A DNA stretch of 64,000 nt. It comes from Bacteroidales bacterium. Lineage in GTDB: Bacteria > Bacteroidota > Bacteroidia > Bacteroidales > UBA932. Made by a program: the position numbers and the translations under genes. The first letter of the stretch is position 1, and each line of letters starts with the position of its first letter. The stretch is from NCBI GenBank assembly GCA_012839605.1, contig DUNA01000078.1, positions 1-64,000 of the forward strand, written 5' to 3'. The notes beneath the pieces are model-generated. The model was not told the DNA's origin and searched no databases. It was given only the letters and a program-made list of their open reading frames with translations. Positions 47,169-56,365 of the stretch are shown in pieces.

Positions 47169-48428
47169 TTATCCGCCAAAATCATCGAACAAGATATGGT
47201 CTTCCGGAACACCTAGGTTATCCAACATCTGGGTAACGGCCGAGGTCATCAGAGGCGGTCCGCAAAGGTAGTATTCAGCTTCTTCCGGTTCCGGATGGTG
47301 TTGCAAATAATTGTCTAAAAGTACTTTGTGGATAAAGCCCGTATGCCCTTGCCAGTTGTCGTCCTGTTGTGGATCTGATAAGGCTATGTGGAAAGAAAAA
47401 TTGGGAAAGACCTTTTCTATGGCTCGGAATTCTTCTTCGTAGAAAACTTCTTTTCTAGACCGGGCTCCGTACCAGAAAGATACTTTGGTATCTGTTTTCA
47501 GCGTTTTGAACAGATGGAAGATGTGCGAACGCATGGGAGCCATGCCGGCTCCTCCACCTATGAATATTTTTTCATTAGGAGTATCTTTTAAGAAGAAGTC
47601 TCCGTAAGGTCCCGATACTTTTATCGTATCCCCCGGTTTTAAGGAAAACACATAAGAGGAACAAACGCCGGGGTTGACTTTCATATACGTACCGCGGGAG
47701 CGGTCCCAAGGAGGAGGAGATATGCGTATGTTTAGTACAATCACGTTTCCTTCGGCCGGATGGTTGGCCATGGAATATGCTCGAAATCCGTATTCTTTGT
47801 TGACCATTTTCAAGCCTTCAAAGCCGAACGATTTCCAGCTGTCCATAAAAGGCGTGTCAATACGGATGTCTTTAGCAAAGTCAATGGAAACGGGAGGAAC
47901 GTCAATTTGTACGTAGCCACCCGGTTGAAAATCCAACGTTTCCCCTTCCGGCAGCTTAATAACCAATTCTTTAATCAACGACGTCAAGTTGTGGTTGCTG
48001 ATGACTTCGCACTCCCATTTTTTGATGCCCAATACCTCGGCAGGTATCTGCACCTCCATGTCTTCTTTTATTTTTACTCGGCACGCCAGGCGCCATTGGT
48101 TCTGTTGTTCCCGACGGGTGAAAAAGACCGTTTCCGTTGATTGAATAGAACCGCCTCCTGAAAGGATACGACACTTGCACAACCCGCACGTTCCCGTTCC
48201 GCCACAGGCAGAAGGCAGGTAAATGCCTTGTTCAGCCAATGTAGTCAACAAAGAATCTCCCGGTTCTACAGATATGGATTTTTCTCCGTTGATGGTGACT
48301 GTTACTCGTCCTTGCGGTAACAGTTTGCGTCTGGCATACAGCAGCAAAGCTACTAGGATTAAAGTAACTCCCAATATCACGGAAACAGACAGAAGCAAAA
48401 ACGAAAACAGCGACATATTACAAGGCAA
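47169..48428 (-). CDS. nqrF: Na+-translocating NADH:quinone reductase subunit F
   Basis: 2Fe-2S 'LPSACGGTGTCGLCKCRIL', FAD 'RAYSMANHPAE', NAD 'FIGGGAGMAPMRSHI'. Confidence 0.97.
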   Translation of the reverse strand: MPCNMSLFSFLLLSVSVILGVTLILVALLLYARRKLLPQGRVTVTINGEKSISVEPGDSLLTTLAEQGIYLPSACGGTGTCGLCKCRILSGGGSIQSTETVFFTRREQQNQWRLACRVKIKEDMEVQIPAEVLGIKKWECEVISNHNLTSLIKELVIKLPEGETLDFQPGGYVQIDVPPVSIDFAKDIRIDTPFMDSWKSFGFEGLKMVNKEYGFRAYSMANHPAEGNVIVLNIRISPPPWDRSRGTYMKVNPGVCSSYVFSLKPGDTIKVSGPYGDFFLKDTPNEKIFIGGGAGMAPMRSHIFHLFKTLKTDTKVSFWYGARSRKEVFYEEEFRAIEKVFPNFSFHIALSDPQQDDNWQGHTGFIHKVLLDNYLQHHPEPEEAEYYLCGPPLMTSAVTQMLDNLGVPEDHILFDDFGG

Positions 48429-49035
48429 TTCCCATAAAACTCATAAATGCAATACCCATAAGGCCGGTAATGATAAACGATATGCCCAGTCCCCGCATGG
48501 GAGCCGGAATATTGGAGTAACTTAATTTTTCTCTAATGGCGGCAATGGAAACGATAGCCAACAGCCATCCCAGACCGGATCCCAGTGCATAGGCAAATAC
48601 GTGCGATATGCTGCTGTAATCCCGTTCTTGCATAAACAGTGAAGCACCCAATATAGCACAGTTGACAGCAATCAGAGGCAGAAAAATACCTAAATTGTTA
48701 TATAGGGCCGGGGAGTACTTCTCAATAATCATTTCTACCAGTTGTACGATGGCAGCTATGACGGCAATGAACAAAATAAAACTTAAGAAACTGAGGTCCA
48801 CCGTTGCCCATTCAGGCTTTATATGCTCCAGAGCACCGGGTGCCAATACGTATTTGTGTAACAAATAATTGACAGGAACGGTGATGAGTAAGACAAAGAG
48901 TACGGCTATGCCCAGTCCCGTAGCAGTTTTGACCGTTTTAGAAACGGCCAGGTAAGAACACATCCCTAAGAAATAGGCAAAAATCAAATTTTCCGTAAAG
49001 ATGCTCTTTATAAATATGTCCACTACTGTTACCAT
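48418..49035 (-). CDS. nqrE: Na+-translocating NADH:quinone reductase subunit E
   Basis: '[42 protein letters not shown]'; between nqrF and nqrD. Confidence 0.96.
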   Translation of the reverse strand: MVTVVDIFIKSIFTENLIFAYFLGMCSYLAVSKTVKTATGLGIAVLFVLLITVPVNYLLHKYVLAPGALEHIKPEWATVDLSFLSFILFIAVIAAIVQLVEMIIEKYSPALYNNLGIFLPLIAVNCAILGASLFMQERDYSSISHVFAYALGSGLGWLLAIVSIAAIREKLSYSNIPAPMRGLGISFIITGLMGIAFMSFMGIAL

Positions 49036-49646
49036 ACGCTCTTTGCTTGTTTTGCGTTATAAATCCATACCAACAATCCTACCAGGATCAAAGCCATAGG
49101 GGGAAGAATAAAGAGTCCGTTGTTTTCGTAAAATCCGCCTTGTGATACATACCAATGTTCCGGAACAATCCTGTATCCCATAAGCGTACCCGAGCCCAGC
49201 AATTCCCTGACAACGGCTACCACTACCAATACAATTCCATAACCCAACCCGTTGGCTATGCCGTCCATAAAAGCCGGTAACGGTTTGTTGTTCAAGGCAA
49301 AAGCTTCAATGCGACCCATGATGATGCAGTTGGTGATGATGAGTCCCACAAAGACGGAAAGTTGTTTGCTGATTTCCCAAGCAAAGGCCTTCAGCACTTG
49401 GTCTACCAAAATGACCAATGTGGCTACTACCATCAATTGGACAATAATACGTATGCGGTTGGGGATGGTGTTACGAATAAGCGATAACAACAATTCAGAA
49501 AAACCGGTAACAAGCGTTACGGCCAAGGCCATGACAAGAGCCGGTTCCAGCTTAACCGTAACGGCCAATGCCGAACAAATCCCCAAGGCCAGTACGGGGA
49601 CGGGGCTGCTTCTGAAGAGCGGATCAAGGAAGGTGCGTTTGTTCAT
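49029..49646 (-). CDS. nqrD: Na+-translocating NADH:quinone reductase subunit D
   Basis: '[41 protein letters not shown]', '[19 protein letters not shown]'. Confidence 0.96.
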   Translation of the reverse strand: MNKRTFLDPLFRSSPVPVLALGICSALAVTVKLEPALVMALAVTLVTGFSELLLSLIRNTIPNRIRIIVQLMVVATLVILVDQVLKAFAWEISKQLSVFVGLIITNCIIMGRIEAFALNNKPLPAFMDGIANGLGYGIVLVVVAVVRELLGSGTLMGYRIVPEHWYVSQGGFYENNGLFILPPMALILVGLLVWIYNAKQAKSVW

Positions 49647-50247
49647 AAGCTTCTTTTATATACAACTCTATCGTTTCCCGAATCATGTTTTCTATACCTC
49701 GGCTTGTAATCGTACCTCCGGAAATACCGTCTACTTGGTTGATCGTTCTGGCACCGCCTTTGCCCGGTTGCAACACGCTGATGGACACAAAAGTGCTGTC
49801 CCGGTAAAGCGATTTTCCGCGGAAAGGAGCACTGAACTCTGCCCGAGACACTTCTGCACCCAGCCCGGGCGTCTCGGCTTCGTGGTCAAAATCGACTCCG
49901 TAAATGGTTTGTCCGTTGTCGTCGAGTGCCAAATACCCCCACAAAGGGCCCCAAAGGCCTTTGCCGCTGAGCGGAATTATGAATTTGCGGCTGCCGTCAT
50001 CCAAAGTGCAGATGTACAAAGGCAGCCGTTGCACTCCCACAACCGTATCTTTTATGTATTGTTCATACGATCGGTCTGCCAGATGAACGGCACGTAAAAT
50101 GCTCTGCTGCATTTCTACCTGCTTGTTGGCTTCTTGCCGAGGTTTCAGGATTTGCGACACAAAAGCCAGCAAAGCTGCCGTTATGGTAACCATAATGGCG
50201 GCATATAAGAACGTGTACAAGTCTCCGTTTCTTTTTTTCTTATCCAT
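49624..50247 (-). CDS. nqrC: Na+-translocating NADH:quinone reductase subunit C
   Basis: FMN-attachment region '[18 protein letters not shown]'; start [10 protein letters not shown] preferred. Confidence 0.94.
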   Translation of the reverse strand: MDKKKRNGDLYTFLYAAIMVTITAALLAFVSQILKPRQEANKQVEMQQSILRAVHLADRSYEQYIKDTVVGVQRLPLYICTLDDGSRKFIIPLSGKGLWGPLWGYLALDDNGQTIYGVDFDHEAETPGLGAEVSRAEFSAPFRGKSLYRDSTFVSISVLQPGKGGARTINQVDGISGGTITSRGIENMIRETIELYIKEAYEQTHLP

Positions 50248-51472
50248 GTGCGGCAATCCTTTTCATTCTACGTTTAACATGAACGGCTACAACTATATGG
50301 TCAATCAAAGGCGCAAATGTGTTCATGAGCAATATGGCCAACATCATGCCTTCCGGATACCCCGGATTGAACAACCGAACGATGACAGTCATTACGCCAA
50401 TGAGGAAACCGAAAATCCATTTGCCCGTTTCTGTCTGAGCGCTTGTAACCGGGTCTGTAGCCATAAATACGCAACCGAACGCAAACCCTCCCATCACCAA
50501 ATGGTAATGAAACGGTATACCGCCGGCCAACGACATCAGGAACGCTCCGCTTGCACAGGAGAGCATAATTTTCCAGCTGGCTACGCCCGTAAAAATCAAA
50601 ATGGCGGCTCCCAGTAAAATACAAATAACAGACGTTTCCCCAACAGATCCCGGAACCAATCCTATAAAAAGATCTGTCCAAGACGGCAACTCCGGAACGA
50701 CTCCTATGTGGAAGTGAGAAGCCATGCGGGTCCAGATGGATGCATGTTCCGTCAATTGTTCCAGAGGAACAGCCAGACTACTCAGATGTTCTAAAGGAGC
50801 CGTGCCTCCTGTCAACAGGGCTAGGGGAGTGGCTCCGCTGGATCCGTCTATCCAAATGCTTTCTCCGGTCATATATCCGGGATAAGCAAAGAACAAAAAG
50901 GCACGTGCCAACAAAGCCGGATTCCAGATGTTCATGCCGGTCCCTCCAAAAATTTCTTTTCCAATCAACACAGAAAAAGCTACGGCCAAAGCCAACATCC
51001 ACAGAGGAATGGTCACAGGTACTATGAGCGGAATGAGCATGCCCGTTACCAAATACCCTTCGTTCACTTGGTGACCTCGTATTTGTGCAATGGCAAATTC
51101 AATACCCAGCCCCGTTACGTAAGATACGACCAATAATGGGAGTACTTTTAGGAATCCGTACCAGAAAATTTGGAAAAATCCTACTTGAGCTGTTGTCGTT
51201 CCCAAAGCAGTGTAGTATTGCCATCCCGTATTGAACATGCCAAAAAGCAGGCTTGGCACCAATGCAATGACTACTACAATCATGACACGCTTCAGGTCGT
51301 TGGCATCACGTATGTGGGATCCTTTGTCGGTTACCCTGTCCGGTACAAGGAGAAAGGCTTCAAAGGCTTCAAACGTGGAATGCAAGAAAGACAACGGGCC
51401 CCCTTTGCGGAAGGCCGGCGCCATCTTACGCATGAGCTTGTCCGGAAATTGGATAAGGTTGCGAAGCTTCAT
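50240..51472 (-). CDS. nqrB: Na+-translocating NADH:quinone reductase subunit B
   Basis: 'GSSGATPLALL' FMN-Thr motif; multiple TMs; operon order. Confidence 0.96.
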   Translation of the reverse strand: MKLRNLIQFPDKLMRKMAPAFRKGGPLSFLHSTFEAFEAFLLVPDRVTDKGSHIRDANDLKRVMIVVVIALVPSLLFGMFNTGWQYYTALGTTTAQVGFFQIFWYGFLKVLPLLVVSYVTGLGIEFAIAQIRGHQVNEGYLVTGMLIPLIVPVTIPLWMLALAVAFSVLIGKEIFGGTGMNIWNPALLARAFLFFAYPGYMTGESIWIDGSSGATPLALLTGGTAPLEHLSSLAVPLEQLTEHASIWTRMASHFHIGVVPELPSWTDLFIGLVPGSVGETSVICILLGAAILIFTGVASWKIMLSCASGAFLMSLAGGIPFHYHLVMGGFAFGCVFMATDPVTSAQTETGKWIFGFLIGVMTVIVRLFNPGYPEGMMLAILLMNTFAPLIDHIVVAVHVKRRMKRIAAHG

Positions 51473-52836
51473 TGCATTTCCTTTATCATCAGGGCTATCC
51501 CTTGTTGTACAATATCTTGTATATCAATTTTTGACGAACAAATAAATTCGCACAAAGCCAAATCTTCCGGAAGTATTTCATAAATACCCAATTGTTCCAT
51601 CTTCTCTACATCGCCGGCCAAAATGGTTTTGAGCAACTGCGATACCAGAATATCCATGGGCAATACTTTTCTGTAGTCTGCCGTCATCACAAAAGCACGT
51701 TTGTCTCCGTTTGTATTGGTGTCTAGTGCAAAACGCCCCGTTTTCCCCAGCAGGGGTGCTACAAAAGTCAAGTACGTACGGGCTGTACTGAACCGATGCA
51801 AGCGCAGCGGTCTAGCCCAACCGAACAATTCCCTTTTGTTGCCTTCTTCCAGGAAGGTAATGTGTTGGTGGTGAAAACCCAAAAACCCGTCTTCTCCAAT
51901 ATTGTCTCCCGTAAGGGGATTGCCGCTGATGGTACGGATTTCTATATCCTTTTTTCTTGGGAAACCGGTCAGAGAAGCAATGTGCGTTCCAGCCAGGCAT
52001 GGGATGTATCCTGTTTTTTCCAACGCAGGCCCCGTAACGGCTACCATACGTACAGTATCTACCCAACCGTGTAAAAAGAGTTTGCCAACAATTGCCAGTC
52101 CCAGAGGAGTCAATGTCCAGATGATTCTGTTTTTTCCTGCCGGACATACGCGATGTATTTGCACACCGGGATTTCCTGCCGGATGGGGGCCGGTAAAGTA
52201 ATGCTTCTTACCTTTCAGTCGTTCAAATACGCTGTGCTCAGACATCTTGCCCGACAACCCCAAGTGTACGTTTTCCGGACAAAGTCTTTCCATCACACGC
52301 AAGCCCATGGCCAGTGCTTCTTCTTCTGCAGCAAAGGCAAAATCTAGATCGGGAGCCAGTGGCGCCGTATCAAAGCAACTGATATAGATATGCAGAGGTT
52401 GTTCTTCAGGCCTGGCAAGGGTACCGTACGGACGACGTGTTATGAAAGGCCAGCACCCGCTTTCCAATAGCAACTCTTTTATTCTTTCCGGTGAAAGGTT
52501 TTCCGGAATATCTACCGGGAACAAAACTTTCTGATTTTTTCCGTCAGCAGCTATGCGGATGGCAGTCAGTTTTCTTTTTTCTCCACGGACTATTTCTTGT
52601 ACCGTACCGCTTACGGGAGACGTAAATACCATGTGCGGATACGCTTTATTACAAAAGACAGGACTGCCCGCCAATACGGTATCTCCCTCATGTACCAATA
52701 GTTTGGGTACCAAGTGTGGAAAATCGGACGGTTTTAAGGCATACGACGTACAAGTATCCTCGAGGTCCATACGTAACAGGGCTTCTCCTTTCAACGGAAT
52801 GTTCAGTCCTTTTCTTAAGGTAAAATGGCTGCTCAT
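51469..52836 (-). CDS. nqrA: Na+-translocating NADH:quinone reductase subunit A
   Basis: 'LRKGLNIPLKG', 'YFTGPHPAGNPGVQIHRVCPAG'; operon order. Confidence 0.96.
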   Translation of the reverse strand: MSSHFTLRKGLNIPLKGEALLRMDLEDTCTSYALKPSDFPHLVPKLLVHEGDTVLAGSPVFCNKAYPHMVFTSPVSGTVQEIVRGEKRKLTAIRIAADGKNQKVLFPVDIPENLSPERIKELLLESGCWPFITRRPYGTLARPEEQPLHIYISCFDTAPLAPDLDFAFAAEEEALAMGLRVMERLCPENVHLGLSGKMSEHSVFERLKGKKHYFTGPHPAGNPGVQIHRVCPAGKNRIIWTLTPLGLAIVGKLFLHGWVDTVRMVAVTGPALEKTGYIPCLAGTHIASLTGFPRKKDIEIRTISGNPLTGDNIGEDGFLGFHHQHITFLEEGNKRELFGWARPLRLHRFSTARTYLTFVAPLLGKTGRFALDTNTNGDKRAFVMTADYRKVLPMDILVSQLLKTILAGDVEKMEQLGIYEILPEDLALCEFICSSKIDIQDIVQQGIALMIKEMQ

Positions 52837-52855
52837 TTACGATTTTTTGTAGATA

Positions 52856-52863
52856 CAAAGATA
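52856..52863 (-). promoter_or_regulatory. -7 element TATCTTTG upstream of nqrA
   Basis: Plus-strand caaagata, 20 bp before start codon 52836. Confidence 0.55.
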
Positions 52864-52885
52864 AAATTTTCAACGGCTTTTTCCC

Positions 52886-52893
52886 TATATTTG
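52886..52893 (+). promoter_or_regulatory. -7 element TATATTTG upstream of UvrD/PcrA helicase gene
   Basis: Ends 6 bp before ATG 52899. Confidence 0.5.
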
Positions 52894-52898
52894 TCACT

Positions 52899-55622
52899 AT
52901 GAAGGAGAATTTTCTGGAGGAGTTGAACGAAGCTCAAAGACAGGCAGTTGAAAATATCACAGGTCCATCACTCATCATTGCGGGCGCAGGAAGCGGCAAA
53001 ACAAAGGTCTTGACGTGCAGGATTGCGTACCTTTTGCAGCATGGAATTCCGGCTTCTTCCATTTTGGCGCTCACTTTTACCAATAAGGCGGCAAAGGAGA
53101 TGAAAGATCGGTTGGCGGCTATGGTGGAACCGGACTTGGTGCGTTTTTTATGGATGGGTACGTTTCATTCTGTTTTTTCGCGCATTTTAAGAACAGAAGC
53201 AGAGGTGTTGGGTTTCCCAAGAAATTTTACCATTTATGACAAAGCCGACACAAAGGCAGCCATCAAAAAGTGTATCAAAGAATTGCAATTGGATGAAAAA
53301 ACATATCCGCCCGGAGAGGCAGTTTCTCGCATATCGAGGGCTAAAAACAGTTTCTTGACGGCAGAAGGATACCGTAACAACCCTCGGGTGCAGGAAGCAG
53401 ACCAAGCCATGCGGAAATCGCGAATGGTTGATATATACGACCTCTATGCCAAAAGATGTAAATTGTCAGGAGCTATGGATTTTGACGATTTGCTGCTCTA
53501 CACCAATAAGTTGTTGCAGCAATATCCGGAAGTTTTGGAACGTTATAGAGACAGGTTCCGGTACATTTTGGTGGATGAGTATCAGGACACAAATCTGGTA
53601 CAATACCAAATCATAAAAAATTTGGCGCTTGTCCATCGCAACTTGACAGTAGTGGGGGACGATTCACAAAGCATTTACGCCTTCCGTGGCGCCCGCATAG
53701 AGAATATCCTCAATTTCAGCAAAGATTTCCCCGAGGCGGCCGAGTTTCGCTTGGAACAAAATTACCGCTCTACACAAACGGTAGTCAAAGCGGCCAACAG
53801 TTTGATCAGCCACAACAAGCGGCGTTTGCGCAAAGAATGTTTTTCAGAGGCTGCGCAGGGAGAAAAGATAGAACTAATACGGACATATACAGACAAAGAA
53901 GAAGCCTTTATGGTTGTGGGTTCCGTTGTAAACAAGCAGTACGCAACGAGCGATGGCTTTGGAGCATTTGCCATTTTCTACCGTACCAACGCCCAGTCCC
54001 GTTTGTTTGAAGAAGCCCTCCGGCGCAGAAACATTCCCTACAAAGTATATGGAGGCTTTTCTTTTTACGAACGAGCCGAGGTGAAAACTTTGTTGGCATA
54101 CATGCGTTTGGTGGTCAATCCTAATGACCAAGAGGCTTTCATACGTGCCGTGGGCACACCGGCACGCGGCATTGGGACCGTTTCTTTACAGAAACTCAAT
54201 ACGGCAGCTGCTTTTGCCGAGATGTCCTCTTTACGATACATTTTAGAGGGTGACCTTGCAGCCGCCGGTTTGAAAGGCAACATTGCAGGACGGATGAAGG
54301 CTTTTGCAGATATATTGGAAGCCGTCCGCAGCCTGCAGGAAGAAGGTAAAAACGCTTTTGAATTGACTATGGAACTGGCCCGGATGTCCGGCTATTTGGC
54401 GCACCTGAAGGAAGACAAATCCATTGAAGGCATGTCTCGGTTGGCCAACGTGGAAGAACTCTTCAACAGCTTGAAATCGTTTTGTGAAGAGGCCGTCCAG
54501 GACGTAGAACTGGAAACAGAAGTAGCGGCTCCCGAACCGGGAGAAGGAAAGCCCACCTTGGAACGCTTCCTGAACAACGTGACATTACTGACGCAAGCAG
54601 ACGAGGATGATACGCCCGATAAAGAAAAGGTGAGCTTGATGACGGTCCACTCGGCCAAAGGACTGGAATTTTCTCACGTCTACGTTACGGGTATGGAAGA
54701 AAAACTCTTTCCGTTGCTAATGACGTCTAACACGATAGAAGAAGAACTGGAAGAAGAACGCCGTCTGTTTTACGTAGCCATGACGCGCGCCAAAAAGACA
54801 CTCACACTGTCTTATTCCCAAACACGCATGCGCTGGGCAAACATAGAAAACAACCGCCCCAGCCGTTTCTTACAAGAAATCAATCCCGTTTTTCTAGCCC
54901 GATCCTTGCCGGACGATGCCGGCTTCTCAAGTTCGGGAAGCTTTGACCGCGGTAGTCTTGACAGCGGCGGCTTTGGCACCCGGTCTTTTAGCAGCACTTC
55001 CGCTCGTTCTTTCGGCAGAACAGACGCACGTTCCTCTGGCAGCAGAACAGACGCACGTTCCTCTGGCAGCAGGACAGACGCACGTTCCTCTGGCAGCAGG
55101 ACTGACGCTTCTTTTTTTGGCGCGACTTCCGGTCGTTCTTCCGGCAGCTCCGGAAGCGGTTCGCAGTCCGGTTCCCGGTTCGGCTCGCAGCCCGGCTCGC
55201 AGCTCGGCTCGCAGCCCGGCTCCCAGCCCGGTTCTCGGTTCGGCTCCCAGCCCGGCTCCCAGCCCGGTTCTCGGTTCGGCTCCCAGCCCGGCTCTCGGTT
55301 CGGCTCGCAGTCCGGTTCCCGGTTCGGCTCGCAGCCCGGCTCCCAGCCCGATACTCGGTTCGGCTCTCAGTACGACATGCAGCCTCGCTCCCGATCCGGC
55401 TCACCCCGTTCGTCTGCCCCCTCGGCCGGTGACGACTTTGTCCCTTCCGATCCCGGCAGCCTTGCGGTGGGCATGACCATTGAACACAACCGCTTTGGTC
55501 GAGGCCACATCATTTCTATGGAAGGCGACATGCCCAACACAAAAGCCGTCATCGACTTTGCCTCGGGAGGCGTCAAAACCTTGTTGCTCAAATTTGCCCG
55601 GATACGCATAGTAGAGGAGTAG
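52899..55622 (+). CDS. UvrD/PcrA family DNA helicase with long repetitive Ser/Gly/Gln/Arg linker and C-terminal Tudor-like domain
   Basis: 'LNEAQRQAVENITGPSLIIAGAGSGKTKVLTCRIAYLL', 'DFDDLLLYTNKLL', 'LVDEYQDTN', 'MTVHSAKGLEFSHVYVTGMEE', 'RRLFYVAMTRAKKTLTL'; C-terminus 'LAVGMTIEHNRFGRGHIISMEG'. Confidence 0.95.
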   Translation: MKENFLEELNEAQRQAVENITGPSLIIAGAGSGKTKVLTCRIAYLLQHGIPASSILALTFTNKAAKEMKDRLAAMVEPDLVRFLWMGTFHSVFSRILRTEAEVLGFPRNFTIYDKADTKAAIKKCIKELQLDEKTYPPGEAVSRISRAKNSFLTAEGYRNNPRVQEADQAMRKSRMVDIYDLYAKRCKLSGAMDFDDLLLYTNKLLQQYPEVLERYRDRFRYILVDEYQDTNLVQYQIIKNLALVHRNLTVVGDDSQSIYAFRGARIENILNFSKDFPEAAEFRLEQNYRSTQTVVKAANSLISHNKRRLRKECFSEAAQGEKIELIRTYTDKEEAFMVVGSVVNKQYATSDGFGAFAIFYRTNAQSRLFEEALRRRNIPYKVYGGFSFYERAEVKTLLAYMRLVVNPNDQEAFIRAVGTPARGIGTVSLQKLNTAAAFAEMSSLRYILEGDLAAAGLKGNIAGRMKAFADILEAVRSLQEEGKNAFELTMELARMSGYLAHLKEDKSIEGMSRLANVEELFNSLKSFCEEAVQDVELETEVAAPEPGEGKPTLERFLNNVTLLTQADEDDTPDKEKVSLMTVHSAKGLEFSHVYVTGMEEKLFPLLMTSNTIEEELEEERRLFYVAMTRAKKTLTLSYSQTRMRWANIENNRPSRFLQEINPVFLARSLPDDAGFSSSGSFDRGSLDSGGFGTRSFSSTSARSFGRTDARSSGSRTDARSSGSRTDARSSGSRTDASFFGATSGRSSGSSGSGSQSGSRFGSQPGSQLGSQPGSQPGSRFGSQPGSQPGSRFGSQPGSRFGSQSGSRFGSQPGSQPDTRFGSQYDMQPRSRSGSPRSSAPSAGDDFVPSDPGSLAVGMTIEHNRFGRGHIISMEGDMPNTKAVIDFASGGVKTLLLKFARIRIVEE
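55017..55109 (+). repeat. 27-bp in-frame tandem repeat (about 3.4 copies; RTDARSSGS)
   Basis: agaacagacgcacgttcctctggcagc at 55017, 55044 and 55071 (one substitution in the third), partial fourth copy. Confidence 0.95.
55158..55370 (+). repeat. 12/24/36-bp in-frame tandem repeat (GSQP / GSRF units)
   Basis: Repeated ggctcgcagcccggctcccagcccggttctcggttc pattern. Confidence 0.92.
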
Positions 55623-55651
55623 CTCTGTTTTCGGCTGTATCTTTTTTTGCC

Positions 55652-55746
55652 GAGGGTAATAAGTGCCATGTGATAGCGTAGTGGTGCAACTATCAGATAG
55701 ATAGTCTGTTACTATCTTTACTGGAAAACCGCTACTTACTACCCTC
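55652..55746. repeat. 95-bp intergenic repeat element, copy 1
   Basis: gagggtaataagtg ... acttactaccctc inverted termini. Confidence 0.88.
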
Positions 55747-55778
55747 CCTGAAAAACGTGAAAAACAGCTCTTTTGACC

Positions 55779-55873
55779 GAGGGTAGTAAGTGCCAAGAAA
55801 TGGCATATTGTTGTAAGCTGCTGTATGTCTGCGATTTAACGTCTTTGCTTGAAAGAGAGGACTTACTACCCTC
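55779..55873. repeat. 95-bp intergenic repeat element, copy 2
   Basis: gagggtagtaagtg ... acttactaccctc; 127 bp from copy 1 start. Confidence 0.9.
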
Positions 55874-55906
55874 CCTGAAAAACCGCGAAAAACAGCTCTT
55901 TTGACC

Positions 55907-56001
55907 GAGGGTAGTAAGTGCAATGCAATGGTGTAGTGTTGCAATAGCCCGATAGACAGCCCGTTAATATCTGCACCTGAAAACCGCCACTTATTACCCT
56001 C
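55907..56001. repeat. 95-bp intergenic repeat element, copy 3
   Basis: gagggtagtaagtg ... cacttattaccctc; 128 bp from copy 2 start. Confidence 0.9.
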
Positions 56002-56054
56002 TGAGGAAAGCAGTGCCAACGATATTTTGACACAATTAGATGCGTGGCTTGCTT

Positions 56055-56149
56055 AAGGGTAGCGAATCCCATAATGGGATGTGTTGATACAATTTACTGG
56101 AAACCTGTGTGTTAAAGTCTCGGCAGTAAAGCTGCTACTCACTATCCTT
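56055..56149. repeat. 95-bp intergenic repeat element, diverged copy 4
   Basis: aagggtagcgaat ... actcactatcctt; same 95-bp length, internal gtta(a) at the same offset. Confidence 0.6.
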
Positions 56150-56243
56150 CGGAAGGACCGGCGGACTTCAATGGAATACGTCAGTCGTTGTTGATTACGC
56201 AAAAGCGGCGGATCTCGCCATTTTCCCGCCAAAAATGAGAAAT

Positions 56244-56285
56244 GAAAAAAGCCAATTAGCTGTTTATTAGCTGATTGGCTCTTTT
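56244..56285 (-). terminator. terminator downstream of tRNA-Asp
   Basis: Minus strand AGCCAATCAGCT-AATAAAC-AGCTAATTGGCT followed by TTTTT; one stem mismatch. Confidence 0.8.
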
Positions 56286-56290
56286 CTGGG

Positions 56291-56365
56291 CGGTCCGGAC
56301 GGGACTCGAACCCGCGACCCCGTGCGTGACAGGCACGTATTCTAACCAAACTGAACTACCGGACC
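56291..56365 (-). tRNA. tRNA-Asp (GTC)
   Basis: Minus strand GGTCCGGTAGTTCAGTTTGGTTAGAATACGTGCCTGTCACGCACGGGGTCGCGGGTTCGAGTCCCGTCCGGACCG; 7-bp acceptor stem, anticodon GTC; CCA not encoded. Confidence 0.96.

Noticed and set aside
54988-55404. Minus-strand 138-aa Arg/Ser/Thr-rich ORF
   Set aside because: Antisense image of the same coding repeat tract.
54916-55476. Plus-strand 186-aa alternate-frame ORF
   Set aside because: Produced by the GC-rich in-frame repeats of the UvrD/PcrA gene; no start context or homology of its own.
55640-56015. CRISPR array reading of the 127-bp repeats
   Set aside because: The 'spacers' are homologous to one another (about 53-73% identical), only two full junction repeats exist, the repeat length (about 60 bp) is too long, and no cas genes are present.
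55640-56150. Type III toxin-antitoxin RNA repeats or integron attC sites
   Set aside because: No toxin gene or integrase nearby, and no attC core-site pattern (GTTRRRY paired with RYYYAAC at element ends) is visible.
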